Assembly: GCF_030929505.1 (NCBI RefSeq)
Contig: NZ_JAVFVV010000008.1
Location: forward strand, 227,507-291,506
Direction of reading: 5' to 3'
DNA length: 64,000 nt
Source of the DNA: Mesorhizobium sp. LHD-90
Lineage (GTDB): Bacteria; Pseudomonadota; Alphaproteobacteria; Rhizobiales; Rhizobiaceae
Shown here one piece after another: positions 53,114-62,224 of the stretch (the stretch's first letter is position 1; each line of letters starts with the position of its first letter). The translations under genes and the position numbers were made by a program. The notes beneath the pieces were generated by a model, which was given only the letters and a program-made list of their open reading frames with translations, did not search any database and was not told the DNA's origin.

Positions 53114-55036
53114 CTACCCCACCTCCGGCGTCCGCCGCCTGACGACGACGCCAAGATCGTCTTCCTCGCGGGCGATGCGCAGACGCTCTTCCGCCTCGGT
53201 CGCCTCGCGCTGGCGCGCCCACATCGAGGCATAGAGGCCGTCCTTCGCCAGCAGTTCGGTGTGGTGGCCGCGCTCGGCGATCTGTCCGTCCTTCAGCACG
53301 ATGATCTCGTCGGCTGAGATCACCGTCGACAGGCGGTGGGCAATCACGATGGTAGTGCGGCCGCGCGACACCATGTCCAGCGCCGCCTGGATCTCCTGCT
53401 CGGTGTGCGAATCCAGCGCCGAGGTCGCCTCGTCCAGCATCAGGATGGGCGGCGCCTTGAGGATGGTACGGGCAATCGCCACGCGCTGCTTCTCTCCACC
53501 CGACAGTTTCAGCCCGCGCTCGCCGACCATGGTCTTGAAGCCGTCGGGAAGACGCGCGATGAACGGCCCGATCTGGGCAAGGTCTGCGGCCTGACGGATG
53601 TCCTCTTCCGAAGCGCCTACGCGGCCGTAGCGGATGTTGTAGGCAATGGTGTCGTTGAACAGCACGGTGTCCTGCGGGACCATGCCGATGGCGCCGCGCA
53701 GACTCTCCTGTGTAACGTCGCGGACGTCCTGGCCGTCCACGAGTATTTGGCCGGACTGGATGTCGTAGAAGCGGAACAGCAGCCGCGAGATCGTCGACTT
53801 GCCGGCGCCAGACGGGCCGACGATGGCCACCGTGCGGCCCGCCGGAACCTCGAAGCTGATGCCCTTCAGGATTTCGCGGGCGGGGTCGTAGGAAAAATGC
53901 ACGTCGCGGAATTCGACGCGCCCCTGGCCTACCGCAAGCGCCTTTGCGTCCGGCCTGTCGACGATCTCGGCCGGCACATCGAGCAGGTCGAACATCTGCT
54001 CGATGTCGGTCAGACCCTGCCGGATCTCGCGATAGATGAAGCCGATGAAGTTGAGTGGCACCGAAAGCTGCATCAGCATGGCGTTGAGGAAGACGAAGTC
54101 GCCGATGGTCTGCGTGCCCGCCTGCACCTCGCGCGCCGACAACACCATGATGGCAAGCATGCCGGCGCCGAAGATGACGCCCTGGCCGAAGTTCAGCCAG
54201 CCGAGCGAGGTCCAGGTCTTTGTGGCCGCCACCTCGTAGCGCGCCATGGAGCGGTCGAAGCGCTGGGCCTCCATATGCTCGTTGTTGAAATATTTGACCG
54301 TCTCGTAGTTGAGCAACGAGTCGATCGCCTTGGTGTTGGCGTCGGTGTCGGAATCATTCATCTCCCGGCGGATGGCGATGCGCCAGTCGCTCGCCCAGAC
54401 GGTGAACCAGGTGTAGAGCGCCACCGTGACCGCCACGACGACCACGTAGATCCAGCCGTAGGCGACAGCGAAGATGACGGCCGTCAGCGCGAATTCCAGC
54501 ACAGTCGGCAGCGTGTTCAATATGGTGAAGCGGACGATGGTCTCGATGCCCTTCACGCCGCGCTCGATGATGCGCGACAGGCCGCCGGTGCGGCGCTCCA
54601 GATGGAAACGCAGCGACAAATCGTGCATGTGCACGAAGGTCTTGTAGGCGAGTTTTCGCACCGCGTACTGGCCGACGCTGGCGAACAGCGCGTCGCGCAA
54701 CTGGTTCAAACCGACCTGGACGATGCGCACCACGTTGTAGGCGATCACCAGGGCCGCCGGCACCAGCAGCCAGTCAGGCAACGGCGGCGTGCGGGCATGG
54801 TCGCCGGCGAGCGCATCGGTCGCCCATTTGAAGAAATAGGGCACGGCGACAAGTACGAGCTTGGAGACAATGAGAAAGAGTGTCGCCCAGGCGACACGCA
54901 TGCGCAAATCGCCGCGCTCGGCCGGCCACATATAAGGTTTCAAGTTAAGCAGTGTCGTGAGCGTCGAGCCCGACTCCGCCGAGACAGTTTTTTCGGCCAA
55001 TTTCTTCTTCCCTGTTTCCGACGCGGTTTCCGCCAC
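53114..55036 (-). CDS. Atm1-type ABC exporter
   Basis: The 640-residue half-transporter has six membrane helices (about 45-330) and one nucleotide-binding domain (Walker [10 protein letters not shown], signature LSGGEKQR, Walker B ILMLDEAT). The Atm1/HMT1 hallmark lies in ERRTGGLSRIIERGVKGIE and NYETVKYFNNE. Bacterial Atm1 exports glutathione-linked metals or sulfur species. The GTG at 55036 was chosen (30 bases after the ArsR stop); a TTG at 55000 with AGGGAAG upstream is possible. It probably forms an operon with the ArsR regulator. Confidence 0.88.
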   Translation of the reverse strand: MAETASETGKKKLAEKTVSAESGSTLTTLLNLKPYMWPAERGDLRMRVAWATLFLIVSKLVLVAVPYFFKWATDALAGDHARTPPLPDWLLVPAALVIAYNVVRIVQVGLNQLRDALFASVGQYAVRKLAYKTFVHMHDLSLRFHLERRTGGLSRIIERGVKGIETIVRFTILNTLPTVLEFALTAVIFAVAYGWIYVVVVAVTVALYTWFTVWASDWRIAIRREMNDSDTDANTKAIDSLLNYETVKYFNNEHMEAQRFDRSMARYEVAATKTWTSLGWLNFGQGVIFGAGMLAIMVLSAREVQAGTQTIGDFVFLNAMLMQLSVPLNFIGFIYREIRQGLTDIEQMFDLLDVPAEIVDRPDAKALAVGQGRVEFRDVHFSYDPAREILKGISFEVPAGRTVAIVGPSGAGKSTISRLLFRFYDIQSGQILVDGQDVRDVTQESLRGAIGMVPQDTVLFNDTIAYNIRYGRVGASEEDIRQAADLAQIGPFIARLPDGFKTMVGERGLKLSGGEKQRVAIARTILKAPPILMLDEATSALDSHTEQEIQAALDMVSRGRTTIVIAHRLSTVISADEIIVLKDGQIAERGHHTELLAKDGLYASMWARQREATEAEERLRIAREEDDLGVVVRRRTPEVG

Positions 55037-55065
55037 GAAGGGCGGCCGGCGCGGATCGTTGGTAC

Positions 55066-55410
55066 CTAGCCCAGGCTCAACACACGTGGTTCGGCGCAAC
55101 CGGCCGCCTGCGGAGGGCAGCAGGCATCGGCCAGCGCGGTGACACGGCTCGCCGTGTCGGCCAGCGCGCCGCGGTCGATCTCGTAGATGGAACGCTGACG
55201 CTCCTGACGGACCCGCACCAGCCCGGCCTCGACCAGCACCTTCAGGTGCTGTGAGACGGTGGACTGGGCCAGATCGAGCCGACCGACGACATCCTTGCAG
55301 CAGCAGCAATCGGCGTCCGCCAGGTGTGTGAGTATCTCCAGCCGGGCCGGGTGGGAGAGCGCGCCGAGACGCAGGGCAAGCCGCTCGGCAGAGGCCGGAT
55401 CGGGTTTCAT
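55066..55410 (-). CDS. ArsR family metal-responsive regulator
   Basis: The 114-residue protein has an ArsR-type winged helix (LSHPARLEILTHL ... LAQSTVSQHLKVLVEAGLV) and a cluster of four Cys (DADCCCCKDV) in the position of the metal-sensing helix, plus CC and C in the C-terminal tail. It likely releases DNA on binding a soft metal. I set the start at 55410 because a predicted promoter and operator lie just upstream, making longer frames (ATGs at 55440, 55458) start before the transcript. Confidence 0.88.
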   Translation of the reverse strand: MKPDPASAERLALRLGALSHPARLEILTHLADADCCCCKDVVGRLDLAQSTVSQHLKVLVEAGLVRVRQERQRSIYEIDRGALADTASRVTALADACCPPQAAGCAEPRVLSLG

Positions 55411-55430
55411 CGGTTGAGACCGAGCATTTT

Positions 55431-55471
55431 CATCGTCCATCGACGATAGACGATGCATTCCCTTGGAGCAA
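55431..55471 (-). promoter_or_regulatory. ArsR operator overlapping its promoter
   Basis: A 25-bp near-perfect palindrome (55431-55455, half-sites CATCGTC and GACGATG, 11 bases between) covers a possible -10 (TATCGT, 55443-55448). TTGCTC (55466-55471) is 17 bases upstream, giving a -35. This is the usual arrangement for repression by an ArsR protein and may also affect the divergent monooxygenase gene. Confidence 0.65.
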
Positions 55472-55565
55472 CATGTTGAGCATGAGATTCCGTATTCCGC
55501 ACCGGCAACGCATTGCATATCCTACCGCCTTCGGCTTCGTGAAACGAGGGTTTGGAGCGCCTGCG

Positions 55566-55865
55566 ATGCTGCTGATCACCGGGACGTTTCGCATCAGGCC
55601 GGAAAAATTCGCTGAGGCACGGCCGGTCATGGAGGCGATGATCTTGGCCAGCCGCGCCGAGGACGGATGCGTCAACTATTCCTACGCCGTCGATCTGCTG
55701 GACGCCGGGTTGGTGAATGTGGCCGAGGCGTGGCGGGACCGAGAGTCGCTCGACGCGCATTTTGCGTCCGCCCATATCGCCCGATGGCGCGCCACCTGGC
55801 CGTCACTCGGCATCAGCGGCCGCGATCTGACCCTGCACGAGGTAAGCAGTTCGTGGGCGACGTGA
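55566..55865 (+). CDS. Antibiotic biosynthesis monooxygenase (ABM) domain protein
   Basis: The 99-residue protein is a single ABM/YgiN-like ferredoxin-fold domain (MLLITGTFRIRPEKFAEARPVMEAMI ... RDRESLDAHFASAHIARW), the putative quinol monooxygenase type, with a His in the ligand pocket. GGAG is nine bases upstream. It is divergent from ArsR across the shared operator region. Confidence 0.85.
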   Translation: MLLITGTFRIRPEKFAEARPVMEAMILASRAEDGCVNYSYAVDLLDAGLVNVAEAWRDRESLDAHFASAHIARWRATWPSLGISGRDLTLHEVSSSWAT

Positions 55866-55955
55866 AGCCAACGATCGTATCGGCACAAGTTCGATCCAAA
55901 TCCGCTGGACTGGAACAGAGCAAGGGCGTGAAGAGTGTCCTGAACCCGCTGCGGT

Positions 55956-56300
55956 CTATGATGTTGCCCCTGACGAGCAAAGGTAATTTGCCGGCCAGCC
56001 GCGCTGGAACGCTATCCTGCCGTCGCGGACAGTGAAGAACGTGAGGACCCCCTTCCCGGAAGGCGTACGCCATTGGATGGCGGCGACATCGCCGCATTCA
56101 TCGATTACCTCGGGAATACAGATCGCATAGTCAACTTCGATACACCGCGCCAGAAACGCCGTTATGGCGGGACGTCCTGTCAACGGCTCCTGGCCGACAT
56201 CCTGCTGTACCGCGTCCTTGTGGTAAAGTTCCGCCACTTCCGCAGGATCACCTGCATTGAAGCGCTTCACCCACTGCTCCGCAATTTGTCTCGGCTTCAA
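55956..56300 (-). CDS. NTF2-like / SnoaL-type domain protein
   Basis: The 114-residue protein is a cone-shaped NTF2-like fold (KPRQIAEQWVKRFNAGDPAEVAELYHKDAV ... FFTVRDGRIAFQRGW). These bind or isomerise small hydrophobic ligands; substrate is unknown. I chose a TTG at 56300 because GGGGGAAGG lies five bases upstream; a frame open to a TTG at 56351 has no such site. Confidence 0.75.
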   Translation of the reverse strand: MKPRQIAEQWVKRFNAGDPAEVAELYHKDAVQQDVGQEPLTGRPAITAFLARCIEVDYAICIPEVIDECGDVAAIQWRTPSGKGVLTFFTVRDGRIAFQRGWPANYLCSSGATS

Positions 56301-56569
56301 GAGTGCCTTCCCCCGGCAGACAGCTTGCCACCGGGTTGGGGATGCTTGCAAGCACGGGAGGGTTGAACTTGAAGGCGGAAGGCAGACGGCAATTGAGGTC
56401 GGATGCAGCTACCGGCTTCTGCGCTCCACGGAGGTTGCCGTCTAGCTGCGCGGCTTCTCCAGGGCTGAGTATTCAGAAGGGCAGAAGCCCTGCCGTCCCC
56501 GTCAAACGGATGCCGGATGGACAGACAGCCGTACCAGCGGAACAAGGTCGGACCGAACGTGCGACCGGC
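56301..56569. other. Gap between NTF2-like gene and LysM gene
   Basis: No gene is supported in this short gap. Overlapping plus-strand frames are shadows of the neighbouring genes. Confidence 0.4.
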
Positions 56570-58504
56570 CTATTGCCGCACCACCGGCGATACCGCCTGT
56601 TCGCCAAGCCTGGTCATGTCGGCTTCCTCGCCCCTCTCGGTCTTGGTCGGCACTGCGAACACCTGGCCAGGATAGATGCGGTCCGGGTCGTCGATCTGAT
56701 GCTGGTTGGCGAGATAGATGGTGGAGTAGCGCAGGCCGTGACCATAGACGCGCCGAGAGATCCGCCAAAGCGAATCGCCGCGGCGGATGATGACGGAGCC
56801 GCCGACATTCTGCAGTTTTGGTGAGAGTGCGTCGGCAGGCGCGGCGGCGGTCTCGGCTCCGCCTGCGGGCGCGGGCTGGGCAGTCGCCGGCCCGGGCGCG
56901 GCCGCCGCGGGTGTCTCAGTGGTGGCGGGAGCGGGATCCGCCGGTTTGGGAGCGATGGCTGCGGCGTCCGCCGGCTTGGGTGCGATGCCAGGCGTCGCTG
57001 GGGCATCGGTCGACGGCTGCGCGGCGGCGATTTCGGCCGGTTTGTCGGCAGCGGGCGCAGCCGGCTGGGCCGGCGCGGCGGCACTGGCAGTCTGGCTCAC
57101 GCCCTGCCCCGCCTGCGCTTCTGCGGCGGGTGCCTGCGCGGTGTCGGCGTTGCCGAGGCGCGGCTGCGTGCCTGCGGCGCCCCCCTCACCTGCCGGCGCG
57201 GCAGGCTCGGACTCCGCGGGCTGCGGCTCGCCCAGCGCGGCGACCGCGGCAACATTCTCGCCCGCCTCGCGCTCGAACGGCACGGCCGCGCGCGCGATCA
57301 CCTTGGCGCCGTCCTGACCGAGCGCGTCGACGCGGATGATGTAGTCGCCGACCGGCAGGTCGCGCTCGGCCTCGACCAGGAAGCGCCCGGCCTGCGAAGT
57401 CGTGGCGTCGCCCAGAAGTATCTCGTTGGCATAGGCGCGCACTACACGCCCCGGATCGGCCGAGCCGGCAACGAAAATGCGACGACCCTCGATCTCGACG
57501 GCTTCGACTGCGATTTTCGGCCCGTCCGCCGCCTGCTCCTGCGCCGACTTCGCCAGAGACTCATTTGGTGTTGCCGCGGCGACCGCCTGTTCGCCGCCCG
57601 CCGCCTTTCCGTCCGGCGTCCCGCCCTGATTTTCGGCCGTGGCGCCAGGCGCATCCTTGGCCCCGCCCGCGGCCAGCTCTCCCGTAGCGCCGGCGGCGGG
57701 TTGCGGCGAGGCCGTGCCTGCAGCCGGCTCTTGCGCGGGTTCCGATTTGCCGCCGCCAGTGTCGGTTCCGGGCGGCTTGGCCGCGGCCTGCGTCTCGGCG
57801 CCGGGCTGCTTCGGCTCGGGCACGGTGATCAGTTCGGAGGGTTTTCCCGGCTCCTCGACCAGCGCAAGCACCTGGCCTTCCGGCGTTTCGGGCACGGCGA
57901 CGGTCGCCGTCTCCGTCGACATGGCGACGACGTTGCCGGGCGCGGTGGAACGCAGCACGATCTGATAATCGCCCGGCGCCAGCGGCTCGTCGAGCACGAT
58001 GGCAAAATCGCCGCCGGGACCGGCGACGGCCGAGCCGATGACACGCGAGCCGATGATGGCGTCCACCTTGGCGTTGGGCGCGGCATGGCCGGCAATGACG
58101 ATCGACCCGTCCGCCTCGACACGCACCAGGTCGAAGGCGGGCGCCTCGACAGCCGGCTGTGGCAGCGTTTCAGCGGCGGCCCGCGGCTCGGCCGCGCCGA
58201 TCTTCGGCTGATCCGCGGCGGGCGAAAGGGCCGCCTGCTGTTGAGGCTTCTCGGCGCCAGCCGGCGGCTTCGACGCCTCGGCCGTGGGCGTCCCGTCGGC
58301 CGGTTTCGGCGTGTCAGACTGGGCAGCCGGCGCCTGCGCGTCCGGCAGCGCCGCCAGTTTTTGGGTATCCGACGCGGCGGTGGCGGCTTGAGGAATCTGG
58401 GGATTCAGGAACGGATCGAAAACGCCGGCGACATAGGCGGTTCCGCCGACGGCGGTCGTTCCGCCAGCCAGAAACAGCAGTACCTTGACCGGAGTAAGTG
58501 CCAT
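56570..58504 (-). CDS. LysM domain envelope protein with long low-complexity linker
   Basis: The 644-residue protein begins with a signal-anchor (MALTPVKVLLFLAGGTTAVG), then a very long Ala/Pro/Glu/Gln-rich region. Within it are two recurring Ig-like segments (around residues 125-215 and 330-420) with PGDYQIVLR and VGDYIIRVDALG. It ends with one LysM domain (about 575-625, VIIRRGDSLWRISRRVYG). It probably binds peptidoglycan while spanning the periplasm. AAGGGCG nine bases upstream supports the ATG at 58504. Confidence 0.85.
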   Translation of the reverse strand: MALTPVKVLLFLAGGTTAVGGTAYVAGVFDPFLNPQIPQAATAASDTQKLAALPDAQAPAAQSDTPKPADGTPTAEASKPPAGAEKPQQQAALSPAADQPKIGAAEPRAAAETLPQPAVEAPAFDLVRVEADGSIVIAGHAAPNAKVDAIIGSRVIGSAVAGPGGDFAIVLDEPLAPGDYQIVLRSTAPGNVVAMSTETATVAVPETPEGQVLALVEEPGKPSELITVPEPKQPGAETQAAAKPPGTDTGGGKSEPAQEPAAGTASPQPAAGATGELAAGGAKDAPGATAENQGGTPDGKAAGGEQAVAAATPNESLAKSAQEQAADGPKIAVEAVEIEGRRIFVAGSADPGRVVRAYANEILLGDATTSQAGRFLVEAERDLPVGDYIIRVDALGQDGAKVIARAAVPFEREAGENVAAVAALGEPQPAESEPAAPAGEGGAAGTQPRLGNADTAQAPAAEAQAGQGVSQTASAAAPAQPAAPAADKPAEIAAAQPSTDAPATPGIAPKPADAAAIAPKPADPAPATTETPAAAAPGPATAQPAPAGGAETAAAPADALSPKLQNVGGSVIIRRGDSLWRISRRVYGHGLRYSTIYLANQHQIDDPDRIYPGQVFAVPTKTERGEEADMTRLGEQAVSPVVRQ

Positions 58505-58799
58505 ATGTCCGTACGCCCTTAGCAATCGTTGTAACAGGCGGTGCCGGGCCGCCGCCAGCGGCGCTGCCGGCCCGCGTACTCATGCACGCCCACGCCCGCC
58601 ACACGATCCGCAAACCGCCCATCCCCTCGGCCCGGCCCTTTTACTGAGTCCGTTTGCCGCCTAAGGCCCGCCCGCCGGCTTCAGCCAGACTCGCGAAAAA
58701 CGGACCTCGATGCGCGGTCTAGCGTGTTTTGGCGGCAGCTACAAGGAAATGCCCTTTTCTCCGCTTGACCGGGACGGCCCGCGCACTCACCAATCACGC
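58505..58799. other. Divergent gap LysM gene / LOG gene
   Basis: This 295-bp gap separates divergent genes. I see no recognisable operator, repeat or gene in it. Confidence 0.4.
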
Positions 58800-59411
58800 A
58801 TGAATACGATTCGATCCGTCTGCGTCTATTGCGGCTCCTCACCCGGCCGCAGCGACCTCTATCTGAAGGCCGGCCATGCGCTCGGGCGGTCGCTGGCCGA
58901 GGCGGGGCTGCGCCTCGTCTATGGCGGCGGCACCAAGGGTATCATGGGCGCGGTCGCCGAGGGTGCGCTTCGCGCCGGGGGCAAGGTGACCGGCATCATC
59001 CCGCGCTTCCTGCTCAACCGCGAAGCCACCGCAGCGGGTCTCGGAAAGCTCGACGACCTCGTCGTCACCGAAAACATGCATGAGCGTAAACACCGGATGT
59101 TTCAGGAATCCGACGCCTTCGTGGCGCTGCCAGGCGGCATCGGCACGGTCGAGGAGATCGTCGAGATCATGACCTGGAGCCAACTCGGCCATCACCGCAA
59201 GCCGATCGTCTTCGCCAATGTCGGCGGCTTCTGGCAGCCGATGCTGGCGCTGATGGACCATATGCGCTCCGAGGGTTTTATCCATACCGGCCATCTCGTG
59301 CAGCCGCTGGTGATCGACAAGATCGAAGCGATCGTGCCGGGCATTTTGATCGAGGCCGCCAATGCCGGCACGCCAAGCGAGGGCGAAAAGGCGGTCATCG
59401 AGAAGATGTGA
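58800..59411 (+). CDS. LOG family protein (TIGR00730)
   Basis: The 203-residue protein has the LOG/lysine-decarboxylase-like signature: YGGGTKGIMG and PGGIGTVEEIVEI. Family members release cytokinin bases from nucleotide precursors in plants and some bacteria, although many bacterial ones have other or unknown substrates. The start at MNTIRSVCVYCGSSPG is the standard one; an upstream frame is not. Confidence 0.9.
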   Translation: MNTIRSVCVYCGSSPGRSDLYLKAGHALGRSLAEAGLRLVYGGGTKGIMGAVAEGALRAGGKVTGIIPRFLLNREATAAGLGKLDDLVVTENMHERKHRMFQESDAFVALPGGIGTVEEIVEIMTWSQLGHHRKPIVFANVGGFWQPMLALMDHMRSEGFIHTGHLVQPLVIDKIEAIVPGILIEAANAGTPSEGEKAVIEKM

Positions 59412-59487
59412 GCCCTCTCGCCCTGTCATGGTGCCGATTGGCGCCTTGGTGTAAGGATCGGCAGCTTACGCCCACGGACAGACACCC

Positions 59488-60510
59488 ATGGACGACATCG
59501 CGCGACCTGAAACACGCTCCGCCGACCAGCGCGAGGATTTGCTGGCCGCCGCCACGCCGGACGAGCACGGGCTGTTCTTCGTCTATCTGTTCGACGCGAA
59601 CGGTTTTGCCACCAAGGATGCTAGCGCGGCCGCCTGGTCATGGCGCAGCTATCACATCAGCGATGCCCGCGCCCGCAACGAGATCGCAGCGGAAAGCGCC
59701 CTGCCCGAGTCGGTGCGCGAGGCGTTCCTGAGCTCGGGCTTCAACTGCCATATCGATCTTGAGGACAACTGGCTTTACGGCGACCTGCCGGATTTGCGCC
59801 ACGACTATTCCAAGGAGGCGCGCGGGCGCGGCCATTTCCGCTTCGCCTTCGACGAAAAAATGCTGATCGGGGCGCGAAAACAGCCGCTGCGCTCGGTCGA
59901 CGCGATCCGCAAGATGATCGACAAGCGCACGCGGCCGTTCCGCCAGCCCGCCGACCTGATCGAGGCGGTGATGAACCAGTCGCTCGACGGCATCAGCGCC
60001 GAGCTGGCCGAGATCACCGACCAGCTCGACGGCATCGAGGACCGCATCGTCTGCGACGCATGGCACAATGAGCGCCAGTCGCTTGTCGACGTGCGGCGAA
60101 AGCTGGTCGTCATCCACCGGCAGATGGCCAGCCTGACCGGGCTGTTCAAGCATCTCGACCACGCCCACCGTCACGACCTGTCCGAGCCGCTGACCGATAT
60201 GACCGCACGGCTGTCGCACCATGCCTTCATCGTACATCACGACAGCGAGCAGCTTCAGGCGCGCGCCAGGCTGCTGCAGGACGAGTTGATGGCAAAACTG
60301 TCGGCGCAGTCCAACCGGCTGCTCTACATGTTGTCGGTGATGACCGCCGTGCTGTTGCCGATGACCATCATCTCCGGCCTGTTCGGCATGAATGTCGGCG
60401 GGTTACCCTTCCTGGAATTTGGTTCCGGCTTCTGGGTGGTGACGGTTCTGTCGCTCGGCGTCGCGGCGGCGACGCTGCTTTTCGTCCGGCGGCTGGGAGA
60501 CGGGATGTAA
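59488..60510 (+). CDS. CorA/ZntB-like metal transporter
   Basis: The 340-residue protein has the CorA fold: a long soluble N-terminal funnel, a stalk helix and two C-terminal membrane segments joined by the diagnostic GMN motif (LFGMNVGGLPFLE). Members with this layout move Zn2+ or Mg2+. The ZntB type is slightly favoured by length. Confidence 0.9.
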   Translation: MDDIARPETRSADQREDLLAAATPDEHGLFFVYLFDANGFATKDASAAAWSWRSYHISDARARNEIAAESALPESVREAFLSSGFNCHIDLEDNWLYGDLPDLRHDYSKEARGRGHFRFAFDEKMLIGARKQPLRSVDAIRKMIDKRTRPFRQPADLIEAVMNQSLDGISAELAEITDQLDGIEDRIVCDAWHNERQSLVDVRRKLVVIHRQMASLTGLFKHLDHAHRHDLSEPLTDMTARLSHHAFIVHHDSEQLQARARLLQDELMAKLSAQSNRLLYMLSVMTAVLLPMTIISGLFGMNVGGLPFLEFGSGFWVVTVLSLGVAAATLLFVRRLGDGM

Positions 60511-60517
60511 GGGCCCG

Positions 60518-61204
60518 CTACACCGCTGCACGAAGATCCCGCACGATCTTGCCGGCGGCGCGAACTTCGGCCTCGTGGTTCTCCTCGATCCACGGCTCGG
60601 CGATCCCGGTCTCATACCATTCTTGCATCGGCGCAAGATCGAGCAGCCGCGCCGGATATTTTTCTGCTGCGCCGTCGAAGGTCAGACCGTAGGATTGCGC
60701 GCGGAACGCCACCGGCGCGAAGAAGGCATCGACGGCGGTGAACTTTTCGCCGGCAAGGAACGGCCCGCCGAAACGCCCAAAACCATCGCTCCAGAGGTCG
60801 GCGAGGCGGAACAGGTCGAACTTCAGCGCCTCCGACTTTTCCTTCGGCGCGACCCGCACGGCGCAGTTCATCGGGCAGTCGTTGCGCAGGGCCGTGAAGC
60901 TGGAATGCATCTCGGCGGCGGCCGAGCGTGCCCAGGCGCGGGCCCCCGGATCGGCCGGCCAGACGCCGGGGTGGCGTTCGGCGAGATATTCGACGATTGC
61001 CAGCGAATCCCACACCGCGGTTTCGCCATCCGTCAGGCAGGGCACCCGCCCGCTCGGCGAGAAAGGCCGGTAGAGTTCGAAGCTCGACCCAGTCGGGAAC
61101 GGTACCTGGTGCTCGTCGAAGGGAATCTCCAGCATACGCATCAGCAGCCAAGGCCGCAGCGACCAGGACGAATAATTCTTGTTGGCGATGTGCAGCGTGT
61201 ACAT
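60518..61204 (-). CDS. Glutathione S-transferase family protein
   Basis: The 228-residue protein has an N-terminal thioredoxin-fold domain (MYTLHIANKNYSSWSLRPWLLMRMLEI, with Ser in the catalytic region) and a C-terminal helical domain. Substrate is unknown. GAGGGGG before the ATG supports the start. A long open frame extending upstream is a shadow of rarD. Confidence 0.9.
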   Translation of the reverse strand: MYTLHIANKNYSSWSLRPWLLMRMLEIPFDEHQVPFPTGSSFELYRPFSPSGRVPCLTDGETAVWDSLAIVEYLAERHPGVWPADPGARAWARSAAAEMHSSFTALRNDCPMNCAVRVAPKEKSEALKFDLFRLADLWSDGFGRFGGPFLAGEKFTAVDAFFAPVAFRAQSYGLTFDGAAEKYPARLLDLAPMQEWYETGIAEPWIEENHEAEVRAAGKIVRDLRAAV

Positions 61205-61215
61205 GGGCAACCCCC

Positions 61216-62142
61216 TCAGCGTTGACCGGTATCCTTGCGGGCAAAAAACATCGAGCCGCTGTAGATGGCAAGGGCCGCCCAGATGAACAGGAAGGCGACC
61301 GCGGTTTCCGGCGTGAACGGCTCGCGGAAGACGAAGACGGCAATGAGGAATACGATGGTCGGCGCGATGTATTGCATGATGCCGATGGTCGACAGCTTTA
61401 GGAGCTTCGCGCCGTTGGCGTATAGGATCAGTGGCACGGCGGTGACAAGGCCGGCGGACAAGAGCAGCCAGAAATCGACTGCCGCGCCGGTGGCGAAATG
61501 GCCCTCGCCGCGCGCCTGCAGATAGACGATGTAGGCCAGCGCCGGCACGGCAAGCAGCAGCACTTCGAGGAAAAAGCCCTGCGCCGGGCCGATCGGCAGC
61601 GTCTTCTTGAACAGCGCGTAGAAACCCCAGCTTATCGCCAGCGCCAGCGACACCCAGGGCAGGCCGCCGGTCTCCCAGGTGAGAATGACGACCGCCAGCG
61701 CCGCCAGCCCGATCGCCACCATCTGCGCCTTGCTCGGCTTTTCGCCGAGCAGCACGGCGGCCAGAAAGATACTGAACAGGGGGTTGATGTAATAGCCGAG
61801 CGCAGTTTCCAGGGTGCGGCCGTTGCCGATCGCCCAGACATAGATGCCCCAGTTGAAGGTGATCACCGCCGCGGTCAGCGCACCCATGGCCAGCATGCGC
61901 GGCGAGCGCAGCGCGTGTTTGATGTCGGCGGTGCGGCCGAGCAGGTAAAGCACCACGCCGGCGATCGGCACCGACCAGACGATGCGGTGGGCGACGACCT
62001 CTGCCGCCGGGATATGGCCCACTGCCTTCATGTAGAAGGGCAGCACGCCCCAAAAGAGATAGGCCGAGAGCGCGAAGAGGAACCCGCGGCGGGCGTCGTC
62101 GCCGGAAGCGGCGTCAAGAGGCAGCGTGGTCATGGCCGCCAT
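61216..62142 (-). CDS. rarD: RarD-like EamA transporter
   Basis: The 308-residue protein has ten membrane segments and the RarD N-terminus (GFLFALSAYLFWGVLPFYMKAVG). RarD is associated with chloramphenicol tolerance in enterobacteria; substrate here is unknown. The start is ambiguous: ATGs at 62142 and 62133 are both possible, and a TTG at 62169 exists. It lies 11 bases upstream of the GST gene, on the same strand. Confidence 0.88.
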   Translation of the reverse strand: MAAMTTLPLDAASGDDARRGFLFALSAYLFWGVLPFYMKAVGHIPAAEVVAHRIVWSVPIAGVVLYLLGRTADIKHALRSPRMLAMGALTAAVITFNWGIYVWAIGNGRTLETALGYYINPLFSIFLAAVLLGEKPSKAQMVAIGLAALAVVILTWETGGLPWVSLALAISWGFYALFKKTLPIGPAQGFFLEVLLLAVPALAYIVYLQARGEGHFATGAAVDFWLLLSAGLVTAVPLILYANGAKLLKLSTIGIMQYIAPTIVFLIAVFVFREPFTPETAVAFLFIWAALAIYSGSMFFARKDTGQR

Positions 62143-62224
62143 ATGGGCCAAAGGCAGGCCGACGACCAATGCAAACTTCTGATCGTCGGTGGACTTTCGC
62201 TTATGCCAGCAGGAGACGGCGGAT

